DNA from: Vallitalea sp.
GTDB lineage: Bacteria > Bacillota > Clostridia > Lachnospirales > Vallitaleaceae
NCBI RefSeq assembly: GCF_025211055.1
Contig: NZ_JAOARO010000094.1
Span: 1-64,000, forward strand
Direction: 5' to 3'
DNA: 64,000 bases
How positions within the stretch are numbered: the stretch's first letter is position 1; each line of letters starts with the position of its first letter. Below the pieces are notes generated by a model. It made no database searches, was not told where the DNA came from, and saw only the letters and a list, made by a program, of their open reading frames with translations. Position numbers and translations under genes: made by a program. Shown here piece after piece: positions 8,560-17,332 of this stretch.

Positions 8560-9516
8560 ATGTCTTATAAAAATGCACTACACAGAATTGTAATTGCTCT
8601 TGGTGGAAATGCTTTAGGAAAAAATCCAAAAGAGCAAGAAGAAAAAGTAGCTATTGCATCAAAAGCATTAGTCAATCTAATAGCTCAAGGAAATGAAATC
8701 ATTATTTGTCATGGTAATGGACCACAAGTTGGTATGATTAACTTAGCTTTTGAAGAAGCTTCAAAGAATAACGATAAAATAGTTCCATTTGAACTTCCTG
8801 AATGTACAGCTATGAGCCAAGGGTACATTGGCTATCATCTACAAAAAGGAATAAAAAAAGAGCTTCTAAAACAAGGAATGCCTTGGCATGTGGCTACTGT
8901 AATAACTCAAATAGGAGTAGATAAAGAAGATGAAGCATTCAAAAATCCAACTAAACCTATAGGAAGTTATTATACAGAAGAAGAAGCTAATAAGCTTATG
9001 GAAGCTAATGAAGGACTAGTTATCAAAGATGATGCAGGTAGAGGTTATAGAAGAATGGTTCCATCACCAAAACCTAAAACAATTATCGAAAAAGATTCTA
9101 TCGTTAATATGTTAGATAATGAATTTATAGTCATAGCTTGCGGTGGCGGTGGTGTTCCAGTAGTTGAAGATGAAAATGGAGATTACGTGGGAGTTCCAGC
9201 AGTAATAGACAAAGATTTCGCATCTGCAAAGCTTGCAGAAGTTGTTGATGCAGATTTTCTTTTTATTTTAACAGCAGTAGATAGAGTGTCTATTAACTGG
9301 GGTAAACCTGACCAAAAAGATCTAGAGGATATATCAGTTGAAGAAGCAGAAAAATATTGTGCTGAAGGACATTTTGCACCAGGTAGTATGCTACCAAAAG
9401 TTCAGGCAGCTATTGATTTTGTTAAGAGTGGAGAAGGAAGACGTGCAGTTATCGCTTCTTTAGAGAAAGCACCTCTTGTTATAAAGGGTGAAAGCGGTAC
9501 AATTATTCATAGTTAG
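8560..9516 (+). CDS. arcC: carbamate kinase
   Basis: Transfers the phosphate of carbamoyl phosphate to ADP, releasing carbamate (ammonia plus CO2); this is the ATP-yielding step of agmatine fermentation. The 318-residue protein shows the amino-acid-kinase fold signatures: IALGGNALG (about 12-20), HGNGPQVG (about 54-61), the FELPECTAMSQGYIGY segment, and ACGGGGVPV (about 193-201). It has its own AAGGAG site and is separated from the rest of the operon by a strong hairpin, so its level may be set differently from the upstream genes. Confidence 0.94.
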   Translation: MSYKNALHRIVIALGGNALGKNPKEQEEKVAIASKALVNLIAQGNEIIICHGNGPQVGMINLAFEEASKNNDKIVPFELPECTAMSQGYIGYHLQKGIKKELLKQGMPWHVATVITQIGVDKEDEAFKNPTKPIGSYYTEEEANKLMEANEGLVIKDDAGRGYRRMVPSPKPKTIIEKDSIVNMLDNEFIVIACGGGGVPVVEDENGDYVGVPAVIDKDFASAKLAEVVDADFLFILTAVDRVSINWGKPDQKDLEDISVEEAEKYCAEGHFAPGSMLPKVQAAIDFVKSGEGRRAVIASLEKAPLVIKGESGTIIHS

Positions 9517-9529
9517 ATAAAAGAAATAG

Positions 9530-9567
9530 AAAGCGTAGTAGTGTCCATCATAATTACTACGCTTTTT
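9530..9567 (+). terminator. intrinsic terminator after carbamate kinase
   Basis: An 11-bp perfect stem (9530-9540 with 9555-9565) is followed by TTATTTTTAT. It ends the agmatine operon just before the convergent potD gene. Confidence 0.8.
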
Positions 9568-9605
9568 ATTTTTATAGACAGTTTTAGAAAGCCTATATTT
9601 AGAAT

Positions 9606-10646
9606 TTATTTCGACTTAACCTCAGTCCACTTATCATTATACATCTTAGTAATTGTTGGTCCTAGATCAATAAACACTTCACATCTTTTTAATACTTCCT
9701 CTGGAGGATATGAAGCTTTGTTGTTTAATAACTCTTTTGGTAACAATTTTTTTGCACCAACATGAGGTGTAGAATAACCAATATAATTAACATTAGCAAG
9801 AGCAATATCTTCTCTACACAAAAAGTTTAAGAACATTTCAGCTTCTTTTTTATGCTTTGAAGTTTTTGGGATACACATTGCATCAAACCATAGATTACTT
9901 CCTTCTTTTGGAATAATATACTTAAGTGATTCATTTAGTTTGCTTGTAACAATAGCATCACCTGAGTATATAACAGCTAAAGCAGCTTCATTACCAACCA
10001 TTTTGTCTTTAACTTGATCATTAACATATCCATTCACAAGAGGTTTTTGCTTAATTAATAGTTGCTTTGCCTCCTCAAGTTCTGTTTCACTTATAGAATT
10101 AAGTGAGTAATTAAGCTTTTTAAGAGCAACTGCAAAAGCATCTCTCACACTATCTTGCATAACAATTGATTGATTATACTTTTCATTCCACAGAATATCC
10201 CAACTATCAACTGTTTCATCAACCATATCTTTATTATATAGAATGCCTACAGTTCCCCACATATAAGGAATAGAATATTCGTTAGTGGAATCATATGCAA
10301 GATTTTTGAATTTATCATCAATGTATTCATAATTAGGTACATTATCAAAATCAATTTTTAACAGAATATCTTCTTCAATTAGTTTTTGAATCATATAATC
10401 AGATGGGATAAGAACATCATAAGCTGTACCCCCGGATTTTAACTTAGCATACATACCTTCATTAGAATCAAATAGATTATAACTAATTTTAATACCTGTT
10501 TCATCTGTAAATGTTTTAAAAATAGATTCATCAATGTAATCACCCCAATTATATATATTAAGTGTAACTGTGTCATCTTTTTTGCACGCTGTAAATAAAG
10601 AAATAGCAGTTATAAATACTAATATTAAAGAAATTATTCTTTTCAT
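9606..10646 (-). CDS. potD: spermidine/putrescine ABC transporter substrate-binding lipoprotein
   Basis: Binds extracellular polyamines and hands them to the PotBC permease. The 346-residue product starts at 10646, where AAGGAGG lies seven bases upstream (an in-frame start eight codons earlier has no such site). It has a lipoprotein signal with lipobox FTAC (Cys21) and the family opening LNIYNWGDYIDESIFKTF (about residues 27-44), followed by DVLIPSDYMIQKL and a tryptophan-rich hinge typical of PotD. Last gene of the minus-strand potABCD set. It faces the agmatine operon, so both import and catabolism of related amines sit together. Confidence 0.92.
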   Translation of the reverse strand: MKRIISLILVFITAISLFTACKKDDTVTLNIYNWGDYIDESIFKTFTDETGIKISYNLFDSNEGMYAKLKSGGTAYDVLIPSDYMIQKLIEEDILLKIDFDNVPNYEYIDDKFKNLAYDSTNEYSIPYMWGTVGILYNKDMVDETVDSWDILWNEKYNQSIVMQDSVRDAFAVALKKLNYSLNSISETELEEAKQLLIKQKPLVNGYVNDQVKDKMVGNEAALAVIYSGDAIVTSKLNESLKYIIPKEGSNLWFDAMCIPKTSKHKKEAEMFLNFLCREDIALANVNYIGYSTPHVGAKKLLPKELLNNKASYPPEEVLKRCEVFIDLGPTITKMYNDKWTEVKSK

Positions 10647-10673
10647 TTTTTTCCTCCTTGATTTATCCAAATA

Positions 10674-11465
10674 TTATAGACTAATATAGTCATTTTTCTT
10701 GCTGGGTTTAGTCCTTTTGTTTATTATAAGTAATAGAACCAATATACTAACAAACATAAGTGTGGAAAGTGCATTAATCTCCGGTCTTACACCACGTTTA
10801 GTCATCGTATAGATAGTCATAGATAAGTTAGATACACCGTTACCAGTTGTAAAATAACTAATGACAAAATCATCTAATGATAATGTAAAAGCTAATAAGA
10901 AGCCTGTTATAACTCCTGACATAATTTCAGGTAATATAACCTTTACTATAGCGTACATCTTAGTAGCACCAAGATCAAGAGCGGCTTCATAAGTATGTTT
11001 GTTAAGTTGCTTAATCTTAGGCAATACACAGAGTATAACATAAGGAATATTAAAAGTTATATGTGCCAATAACATAGTAGTAAAACCAAGTCTTAGACGA
11101 ACAAAAATAAATAATAACATTAAGGAAATACCAGTGACAATATCTGGGTTTAGTACTGGAATGTAAGTCAGATTCATAACTATTCTTTTATAAAAAGTTT
11201 TCATATGACTAATACCAAGAGCCGCAAGTGTACCTATTATTGTAGCAATTAAAGCAGATAATAGAGCCACTAATAATGTATAATAAAGAGCGGTTGAAAT
11301 AGAAGGATTACTTAACATACTCTCATACCATCTAAGTGAAAACCCACCCCATTTTGAACGTAATTTGGATTTATTAAATGAATAAATAATTAAAGTAATT
11401 ATAGGAGTATATAAAAATGCAAATATAATAAATAGATATAATTTTTCTATAGATCTTTTTAACAT
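10674..11465 (-). CDS. potC: polyamine ABC transporter permease PotC
   Basis: Inner-membrane permease of 263 residues with six hydrophobic segments. The EAA loop that contacts the ATPase is visible (EAALDLGATKMYAIVKVILP, about residues 165-184), and TGNGVSNLSMTIYTMTKRGVRPEINA is the conserved PotC periplasmic/cytoplasmic stretch. Its start overlaps the potB stop by 7 bases and has AGGAGG upstream, so the two are translationally coupled and make a PotB-PotC heterodimer. Confidence 0.92.
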   Translation of the reverse strand: MLKRSIEKLYLFIIFAFLYTPIITLIIYSFNKSKLRSKWGGFSLRWYESMLSNPSISTALYYTLLVALLSALIATIIGTLAALGISHMKTFYKRIVMNLTYIPVLNPDIVTGISLMLLFIFVRLRLGFTTMLLAHITFNIPYVILCVLPKIKQLNKHTYEAALDLGATKMYAIVKVILPEIMSGVITGFLLAFTLSLDDFVISYFTTGNGVSNLSMTIYTMTKRGVRPEINALSTLMFVSILVLLLIINKRTKPSKKNDYISL

Positions 11466-12283
11466 AGAGAGACCTCCTTATCATCATTTTCGAATCTAGA
11501 TAAGACAGCCATAGTTATTAATATTATAACCATTAATATCAATGATAATGATGAGCCAAAATGCCAATCATAATTCGCCAAAAATTGATTTTCAATCATA
11601 TTACCTATAAGATTGATCTTTCCTCCACCTAACAAGTTTGGAATAACGAATGAAGTAACAGCTGGCATAAATACCATTGATATACCACTTATAACACCAG
11701 GAATACTTAGAGGTAAAGTCACTTTCAAAAATGCAACTAAAGAGTTTGCTCCAAGGTCAGAAGCAGCTTCAAGTAATGAAACATCAATTTTGATAAGAGT
11801 GTTATAAATAGGTAGAATCATAAATGGTAAAAAATTATAAACCATTCCTAGGACAATAGCATAGGAAGTACTCATAATATTAAGTGTTGGTAAATTAATA
11901 AATCTAAGTACAGTATTAAGTAAGCCATTGTTGATTTCAAGTATAGAAATCCAAGCATAAGTTCTAAGTAAAAAATTCATCCACATAGGTAATATAAAAA
12001 CGAAAATCATTGTACTTGTGCTAGTGGATTTCTTAGCAAAAATTAGAGCTAGTGGGTAAGCTAGTATAAGACATATAATTGTACTAATCCCTGCTAGCTT
12101 AATTGAACGCCACATTGCTTTTATATATATAGGCTCAACTACTTTTGTAATATTATTCATTGAAAAAGTGACTCCATTAGGAGAAGGAACAGATAACCCA
12201 TAATATAAAAGCATACCAAGTGGAACTATATTAAAAATAACTATCCACAGGAGATATGGAGTAGATATAAAACTCTTTTTCAT
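11459..12283 (-). CDS. potB: polyamine ABC transporter permease PotB
   Basis: The 274-residue permease has six predicted membrane spans, the PotB-type motif MWMNFLLRTYAW (about 100-111) and an EAA loop (EAASDLGANSLVAFLKVTLP, about 178-197). It lies 7 bases behind potA and overlaps potC, consistent with a single transcript. It forms the membrane channel with PotC for spermidine or putrescine uptake. Confidence 0.92.
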   Translation of the reverse strand: MKKSFISTPYLLWIVIFNIVPLGMLLYYGLSVPSPNGVTFSMNNITKVVEPIYIKAMWRSIKLAGISTIICLILAYPLALIFAKKSTSTSTMIFVFILPMWMNFLLRTYAWISILEINNGLLNTVLRFINLPTLNIMSTSYAIVLGMVYNFLPFMILPIYNTLIKIDVSLLEAASDLGANSLVAFLKVTLPLSIPGVISGISMVFMPAVTSFVIPNLLGGGKINLIGNMIENQFLANYDWHFGSSLSLILMVIILITMAVLSRFENDDKEVSLC

Positions 12284-12290
12284 ATTAGAA

Positions 12291-13337
12291 TCATTCCTTT
12301 CCCATTTTTTTCATAATGTGAATATTAAATGGTATCACATTAATACCAACCTTACTGCCCACATCTATAGTTTTCGTATTGTGTACCATCCAATTATATC
12401 CATTAGAATAGATATTCATTTCATAATAGACTCCCTTAAATATTGAAGATGTTATTTTACCAGTAAATAAACCTTCTTCAATAGAAACAACTTCAACATC
12501 CTCTGGTCGAATAACTATATCAACAGGTTCATTAGCCCCAAATCCTTTATCAACACAGGGGATATTTTTATTAAAGAAATTTACTAAACAATCTTTTCGC
12601 ATAATACCTTCTATAATATTACTCTCTCCAATAAAATTTGCAACGAAAGCATTAGAAGGTTCGTTATAAATATTCTCAGGTGAACCTATTTGCTGAATTA
12701 AGCCATTATTCATTACTACAACTGTATCTGACATAGTAAGAGCCTCTTCTTGGTCGTGGGTTACATATATAAAAGTAATACCTAATTCTCGTTGAATTCT
12801 TTTTAATTCATATTGCATATCTTTACGTAGTTTTAAGTCAAGTGCTCCAAGAGGCTCATCTAATAAAAGTACCTTAGGCTCATTTGCTATGGCACGAGCA
12901 ATTGCTATTCTTTGCTGCTGACCACCGCTTAAGGATTGAATAGTTCTATTCTCAAATCCTTTTAGGTTAACAAGTTCAAGAACCGAACCTACCTTAGATC
13001 TTATATCATTTTTACACATTTTTTTTATTTTTAATCCAAAAGCAATATTATCATACACATTAAGATGTGAAAAAAGAGCATATTTCTGAAAAACGGTATT
13101 TAAGTTTCGTTTATATGGTGGAGCTTTTGTTATATCTTTATCTTCAAAAACGACTTTGCCTCTATCTGGATTGATAAAACCACCAATTATACGAAGAGTT
13201 GTAGTCTTGCCACATCCGCTTGGGCCAAGTAAAGTCAAAAATTCATTTTTTCTAATAGATAGATTCATGTCATTAAGTATCAAATTATTATCATATGATT
13301 TTGAAATGCTCATTAAATCAATTATATTCTTACTCAT
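12291..13337 (-). CDS. potA: polyamine ABC transporter ATP-binding protein
   Basis: The 348-residue ATPase energises the PotBC channel. It has Walker [11 protein letters not shown] (about 38-47), the Q-loop [10 protein letters not shown], signature LSGGQQQR (about 135-142), Walker [13 protein letters not shown] (about 155-166) and the switch His in VTHDQEEAL, then a C-terminal TOBE domain (about 275-345). First intact gene of the operon; the decayed regulator lies 26 bases upstream. Confidence 0.94.
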   Translation of the reverse strand: MSKNIIDLMSISKSYDNNLILNDMNLSIRKNEFLTLLGPSGCGKTTTLRIIGGFINPDRGKVVFEDKDITKAPPYKRNLNTVFQKYALFSHLNVYDNIAFGLKIKKMCKNDIRSKVGSVLELVNLKGFENRTIQSLSGGQQQRIAIARAIANEPKVLLLDEPLGALDLKLRKDMQYELKRIQRELGITFIYVTHDQEEALTMSDTVVVMNNGLIQQIGSPENIYNEPSNAFVANFIGESNIIEGIMRKDCLVNFFNKNIPCVDKGFGANEPVDIVIRPEDVEVVSIEEGLFTGKITSSIFKGVYYEMNIYSNGYNWMVHNTKTIDVGSKVGINVIPFNIHIMKKMGKE

Positions 13338-13363
13338 GAATATCGGCTCCCTTTTTTTATATT

Positions 13364-13732
13364 TTAAAAACTAGGGGGTGAACTTACCCATATAATTTCC
13401 GAAGGGGTATTACCTCTATTAGTAATATAGTGTTTTTTGGAAGCAGAGAAGTAAAAAGATTCTCCTTTCTTGAAATTATAGGCTTTGCTTCCTATATGAA
13501 TGTCTATACTTCCTCTTATAACATAACCAAATTCTTCACCTTCATGAGGATTCTTCATTATGTAGTTGATTATCACTTTAACAATATAATCATTTTTCTT
13601 AAAGACAATCTGTTCATCTTCAAGGTCACTGAAAAAATCATTTAGGTCAGTGCCAAGTGAATGAAGTATGTCCACAAGAGTAGAAATTTTATTACTAAAC
13701 TTATAACTTAGTATTACTAAACTGATTACGAA
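13364..13732 (-). pseudogene. remnant of HTH-cupin regulator of potABCD
   Basis: The cupin half is well preserved: NPHEGEEFGYVIRGSIDIHIGS, KGESFYF and a WVSSPPSF end are typical of XRE-cupin regulators that precede potABCD in Clostridia. The frame opens only at VDILHSLGTDLNDFF, the linker after the DNA-binding domain, and the frame farther upstream (13675-13732) encodes a non-HTH-like ISLVILSYKFSNKISTL before a stop. Between FKKNDY and NPHEGEE only about 11 residues remain where the family normally has about 40. So the HTH and part of the cupin barrel are missing and the gene is very likely dead. A GTG start giving a 103-residue cupin-only protein is the alternative. Confidence 0.7.
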
Positions 13733-13906
13733 TTAATTATATCTATTTTCACATATAAGTCAAGGATAATTAAAAAATAAAAATGAATATAGCCAATAGT
13801 CGAAATAGTCCCATTTCTTGAATGCTGCATATTCCAACAATAATTACACATCCTAATATTAATAGATATGAAGAAAGTATCCAGATGAGACTAGGAGTGA
13901 TTAAAA

Positions 13907-14176
13907 TTGAATATAATAGATAATTTAACGGAATCATTTAATACTATAGCTGAAGGATTAGAGAAAGTATTAATTGACGAGGATTATATTTTTGTTAAAG
14001 ATAAAGAGGGTAATATTATATGCACTTTATATAACAGCCATAAGGAAAGAAACCTATTAGATAAATATCTACAAGACAAACACCTATCAAAAGATGACGT
14101 TAGTATTTCTGTTGTAGATACTTTAGAAAATGAAGATTTGGAAGAATTATTTAAAAAACATCAGATATTTTGGTGA
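13907..14176 (+). CDS. hypothetical small acidic protein (89 aa)
   Basis: I do not recognise this protein. A TTG start at 13907 is supported by AGGAG nine bases upstream. The 89-residue product is acidic and soluble-looking, with no signal peptide or membrane segment; it has an N-terminal helix (ESFNTIAEGLEKVL), a possible beta hairpin (YIFVKDKEGNIICTLY) and a C-terminal helix. The gene is monocistronic between the decayed regulator and a convergent HD-GYP gene, and no function can be read from context. Confidence 0.6.
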   Translation: MNIIDNLTESFNTIAEGLEKVLIDEDYIFVKDKEGNIICTLYNSHKERNLLDKYLQDKHLSKDDVSISVVDTLENEDLEELFKKHQIFW

Positions 14177-14190
14177 ATAGTAGAAAACAT

Positions 14191-14227
14191 AGAGATAGAG
14201 TTTGCCATTTAGACAAAATCTATCTCT
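14191..14227. terminator. hairpin between convergent genes
   Basis: A 14-bp stem with one mismatch (14191-14204 with 14214-14227) and a 9-base loop lies between the 89-residue gene and the minus-strand HD-GYP gene. On the minus strand it is followed by ATGTTTTCT, so it may serve both transcripts. Confidence 0.55.
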
Positions 14228-14271
14228 AATAAAATCAAATAAAAGTAGAAAGTATATAAAAATAACTACTC

Positions 14272-15363
14272 TTACAGTATTTCTTCAATGAAAATATTAT
14301 TCTCTTGTTCCAAATCCAATAGAACATTATCAACCTGAACGATAGGTCTTGATGGTGATTTTTTGTGGATAAATTTTATTTCACATTCTTCACCTGTAGA
14401 TAACCTTGCAATATTTCCAATATAATTATGAGCGATATGCTCTAAAAAAGTATACATGTAATGAGTATCCAGAATACCATAACATTCGTCTTCGAATATT
14501 TTTATAACTCGAAAAGGAGAATAGCGTTGATGATATGTACGTTCTGATGTCATGGCATCGTATATATCCACTATGGAAATAATCTTGGCATAAGGATGGA
14601 TCTTGTCCCATTTTAAACCAAAGGGATAACCTGAACCATTCATTTTTTCATGATGAAGTAAAATAGCTTGCTTGATACCGTCATGCATATCTTTATCTTT
14701 AACCATATCATATCCTATCTTTGGATGTTGTTTAATTATTTCAAATTCTTCTGGGGTCAATTTACCAGGTTTATTAAGGATCTTAGGATCTATCTTCATT
14801 TTACCTATGTCATGTAAAAGTCCAGCTACAGTTAAAGCTTCTACCTCTGAATCGTTAAAATGAAGCCATTGTGCAAATATATTACATAACATAGATACAT
14901 TAAGACTATGGGTATACGTAGAATCGTCAGAAATTTTGAGATGGCATAAATGACTGAACAAATCACTTTGATTTCCAAGATCTTGTACTAGATTTGAACT
15001 TATTGAAAACAAATCAGTAATCTTAACACTCTTACCATCACTAATTTGATTAAGATTGTCTTTAACTTTGGTTTCTTGTATTTCATAATCTTTACTGAAT
15101 TTGATGAAATTCTGTTTTGTTCTAATCTGCTGTGGTGTAAGTTCCCGTTTTATGGGGGACTTTGTATAAATTAGCTCTTCTATACAATCTTTGATATATA
15201 AAAATCTAATGTTATATAGAGATAACTTATGGATATGCTTATCTGTAAGTGTAGTATTCTTTGGAAATAATAATAACCCATTTGAATATATAACATCTTC
15301 AGCTAAAACCATTCCTTTAGTAGCATCTATTGTATTAATTTTTTTTGCTGTATACTTTGTCAC
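14272..15363 (-). CDS. HD-GYP domain protein, probable cyclic-di-GMP phosphodiesterase
   Basis: The 363-residue cytoplasmic protein has an N-terminal region of about 120 residues (GMVLAEDVIYSNGLLLFPKNT) often found ahead of HD-GYP domains, then a complete HD-GYP domain (about 130-320): HSLNVSML, LLHDIGK (HDxGK), KQHPKIGYD, LLHHEKMNGSGYP (HHE...GYP) and DIYDAMTSERTY. All metal and GYP residues are present, so hydrolysis of cyclic-di-GMP is likely. The last about 60 residues form a small extra domain. Single gene, transcribed away from the pyrophosphatase. Confidence 0.88.
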   Translation of the reverse strand: MTKYTAKKINTIDATKGMVLAEDVIYSNGLLLFPKNTTLTDKHIHKLSLYNIRFLYIKDCIEELIYTKSPIKRELTPQQIRTKQNFIKFSKDYEIQETKVKDNLNQISDGKSVKITDLFSISSNLVQDLGNQSDLFSHLCHLKISDDSTYTHSLNVSMLCNIFAQWLHFNDSEVEALTVAGLLHDIGKMKIDPKILNKPGKLTPEEFEIIKQHPKIGYDMVKDKDMHDGIKQAILLHHEKMNGSGYPFGLKWDKIHPYAKIISIVDIYDAMTSERTYHQRYSPFRVIKIFEDECYGILDTHYMYTFLEHIAHNYIGNIARLSTGEECEIKFIHKKSPSRPIVQVDNVLLDLEQENNIFIEEIL

Positions 15364-15611
15364 AATCTCACCCCTATAAATATTAACTTAGATACATTAT
15401 AACAAATATATACAATTTTTCCAATAAAATTTAATTATTAATAGGGCTATATTTCTATTATAAATCAAATTAATATGTATAATTAATTATTATAATTGCA
15501 CACGATGGACTATTTTGGTAGAATTAATCTAATGATAAGCCTATAAAGCTTTTTCTGCTTATGTTTTACTAACAAAAAAATAGCTTAAATATAGTAGAGA
15601 GAAGAGATAAA

Positions 15612-17231
15612 ATGAATAAAATATATATATTTGGTCATAAAAATCCAGATACAGATTCCATATGTTCAACAATAGCTTATGAAAATCTAAAAAAACAATT
15701 AGGGTATGATAACTATATAGCTGCTAGATTAGGAGCAATTAATAAGGAAACTACTTTTGCACTCAATTATTTTAATGTAGACAAGCCTATGCTCTTAAAA
15801 GGTCTTAATCCCCAAGTATCAGACCTTAATCTACCAACCACTGTAGTTGCTCATGAAACAGATACTGTTAAACAAACGTTGGAGAAGATCATAAGTAAAA
15901 TAGGACGTTCAATTCCCGTAGTAGATGAAAATGAAAGATTAATCGGCATAGTGTCTATCTCTGACATAGTTCCCCCATACTTGGAGATGACTAGTAAAAC
16001 GGTCTTAAAAGATTTGAACACCCCATTTAAAAATTTGATGATAGAATTAAAAGCAGAGATTTTAATGGGAAAATATCAACACAATAATATTATGGGAAAT
16101 GTTTATTTAGCTTCTGATTTAACTGGGGACATAGAATTGACTCAAGACGATATAGTTATAGCTGACCGTAAAACAGATATCATTAAGGAATATGAAACCA
16201 ATGGATGTTGTATGATATTAGGGAATTATAATGAAAATGATGTGATAAACGGTGGGGATTCATATGAAGGGGTTATATTAACTACTAAGTACAGTGTCTA
16301 TGAAATAGTAAAATTAATTGGGTACAGCGTACCTATAAAAACTATGGTAAAAAAAGAAGCACTAGAATATTTTGTTACTTATGAAACCATAGACGATGTC
16401 AAAAACAATATGTTGACGTCAAGACATAGAAGGTTCCCTGTTGTTGATGAATTTGGATTCATAAAGGGTATGATTTCAAGAAGTAATTTAATAGATATTA
16501 ATAGGAAGAAAGTAATATTGATGGATCATAATGAAAAGAGTCAATCAATAGAAGGTATTGAAGAAACTGAAATCGTTGAAGTTGTAGATCACCATAGAGT
16601 AGCTAATGTTCAAACAATGGCTCCACTGTATTTCAGGATAGAACCATTAGGGTGTACATGTACTATAGTTGCTAAGATGTATGAAGAAAACAATATCACA
16701 ATAACAAAAGAAATGGCAGGTATTATGTTGAGTGCAATAATATCTGATACACTATTATTTAAATCTCCAACAAGTACAAAAGAAGATAGAAGAATAGGTA
16801 GATTATTAAGTAAAATAGCAGGGGTGGATCTTCATAAATATGGAATGAAACTAATAACAGCAGGTTCTTCATTAAGGGAAGAAACTCCAGAAAATATTAT
16901 TAACAATGATATGAAGAAATTTATGTTTGGTAAATACAAAGTTATGATATCACAGATAAACACTGGAGATTTTGCAGGATTTTACACTATATTCAATGAC
17001 ATAACTAGTGAGATGAACAAAATATGTGACGTGGATAATATTGACCTAGTAGTATTAATGATTACTGATATTGTTGTAGGAGGTACGGAAATCCTTGCTA
17101 TAGGAAAAGAAAGATGGATAGCTGAAAACGCATTTAATATGGACAAGGAAGATATCAGTATATTCTTACCTAATGTATTCTCTAGGAAAAAACAAATAGT
17201 ACCTATGCTAATGAATGCGGCAAAACTATAA
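15612..17231 (+). CDS. ppaC: CBS/DRTGG-containing manganese-dependent inorganic pyrophosphatase
   Basis: Family II pyrophosphatase: hydrolyses pyrophosphate to two phosphates with Mn2+/Co2+. The DHH domain starts GHKNPDTDS (8-16) and continues after an insert with VVDHHRVANV (about 327-336); the DHHA2 domain fills the C-terminus (GGTEILAIGKE, RKKQIVPML). The 539-residue length reflects a regulatory insert with CBS halves (about 70-125 and 245-300) flanking a DRTGG region, the type that binds adenine nucleotides and, with DRTGG, diadenosine polyphosphates. Start supported by AGAGAAGAG upstream. Monocistronic or followed by the HD-GYP gene 100 bases later. Confidence 0.93.
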   Translation: MNKIYIFGHKNPDTDSICSTIAYENLKKQLGYDNYIAARLGAINKETTFALNYFNVDKPMLLKGLNPQVSDLNLPTTVVAHETDTVKQTLEKIISKIGRSIPVVDENERLIGIVSISDIVPPYLEMTSKTVLKDLNTPFKNLMIELKAEILMGKYQHNNIMGNVYLASDLTGDIELTQDDIVIADRKTDIIKEYETNGCCMILGNYNENDVINGGDSYEGVILTTKYSVYEIVKLIGYSVPIKTMVKKEALEYFVTYETIDDVKNNMLTSRHRRFPVVDEFGFIKGMISRSNLIDINRKKVILMDHNEKSQSIEGIEETEIVEVVDHHRVANVQTMAPLYFRIEPLGCTCTIVAKMYEENNITITKEMAGIMLSAIISDTLLFKSPTSTKEDRRIGRLLSKIAGVDLHKYGMKLITAGSSLREETPENIINNDMKKFMFGKYKVMISQINTGDFAGFYTIFNDITSEMNKICDVDNIDLVVLMITDIVVGGTEILAIGKERWIAENAFNMDKEDISIFLPNVFSRKKQIVPMLMNAAKL

Positions 17232-17332
17232 AAAGATTACTTGATACAATACATTATGTGTCTAACTAAATGACTTAAATCAATCTAAAATCATATGTAA
17301 TAACTAACATAGCAAATAGTGAGGTTTTAATC

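Noticed and set aside
9541..9765. 74-codon plus-strand frame over the end of potD
   Set aside because: It runs through the arcC terminator and antisense to potD, with no ribosome site.
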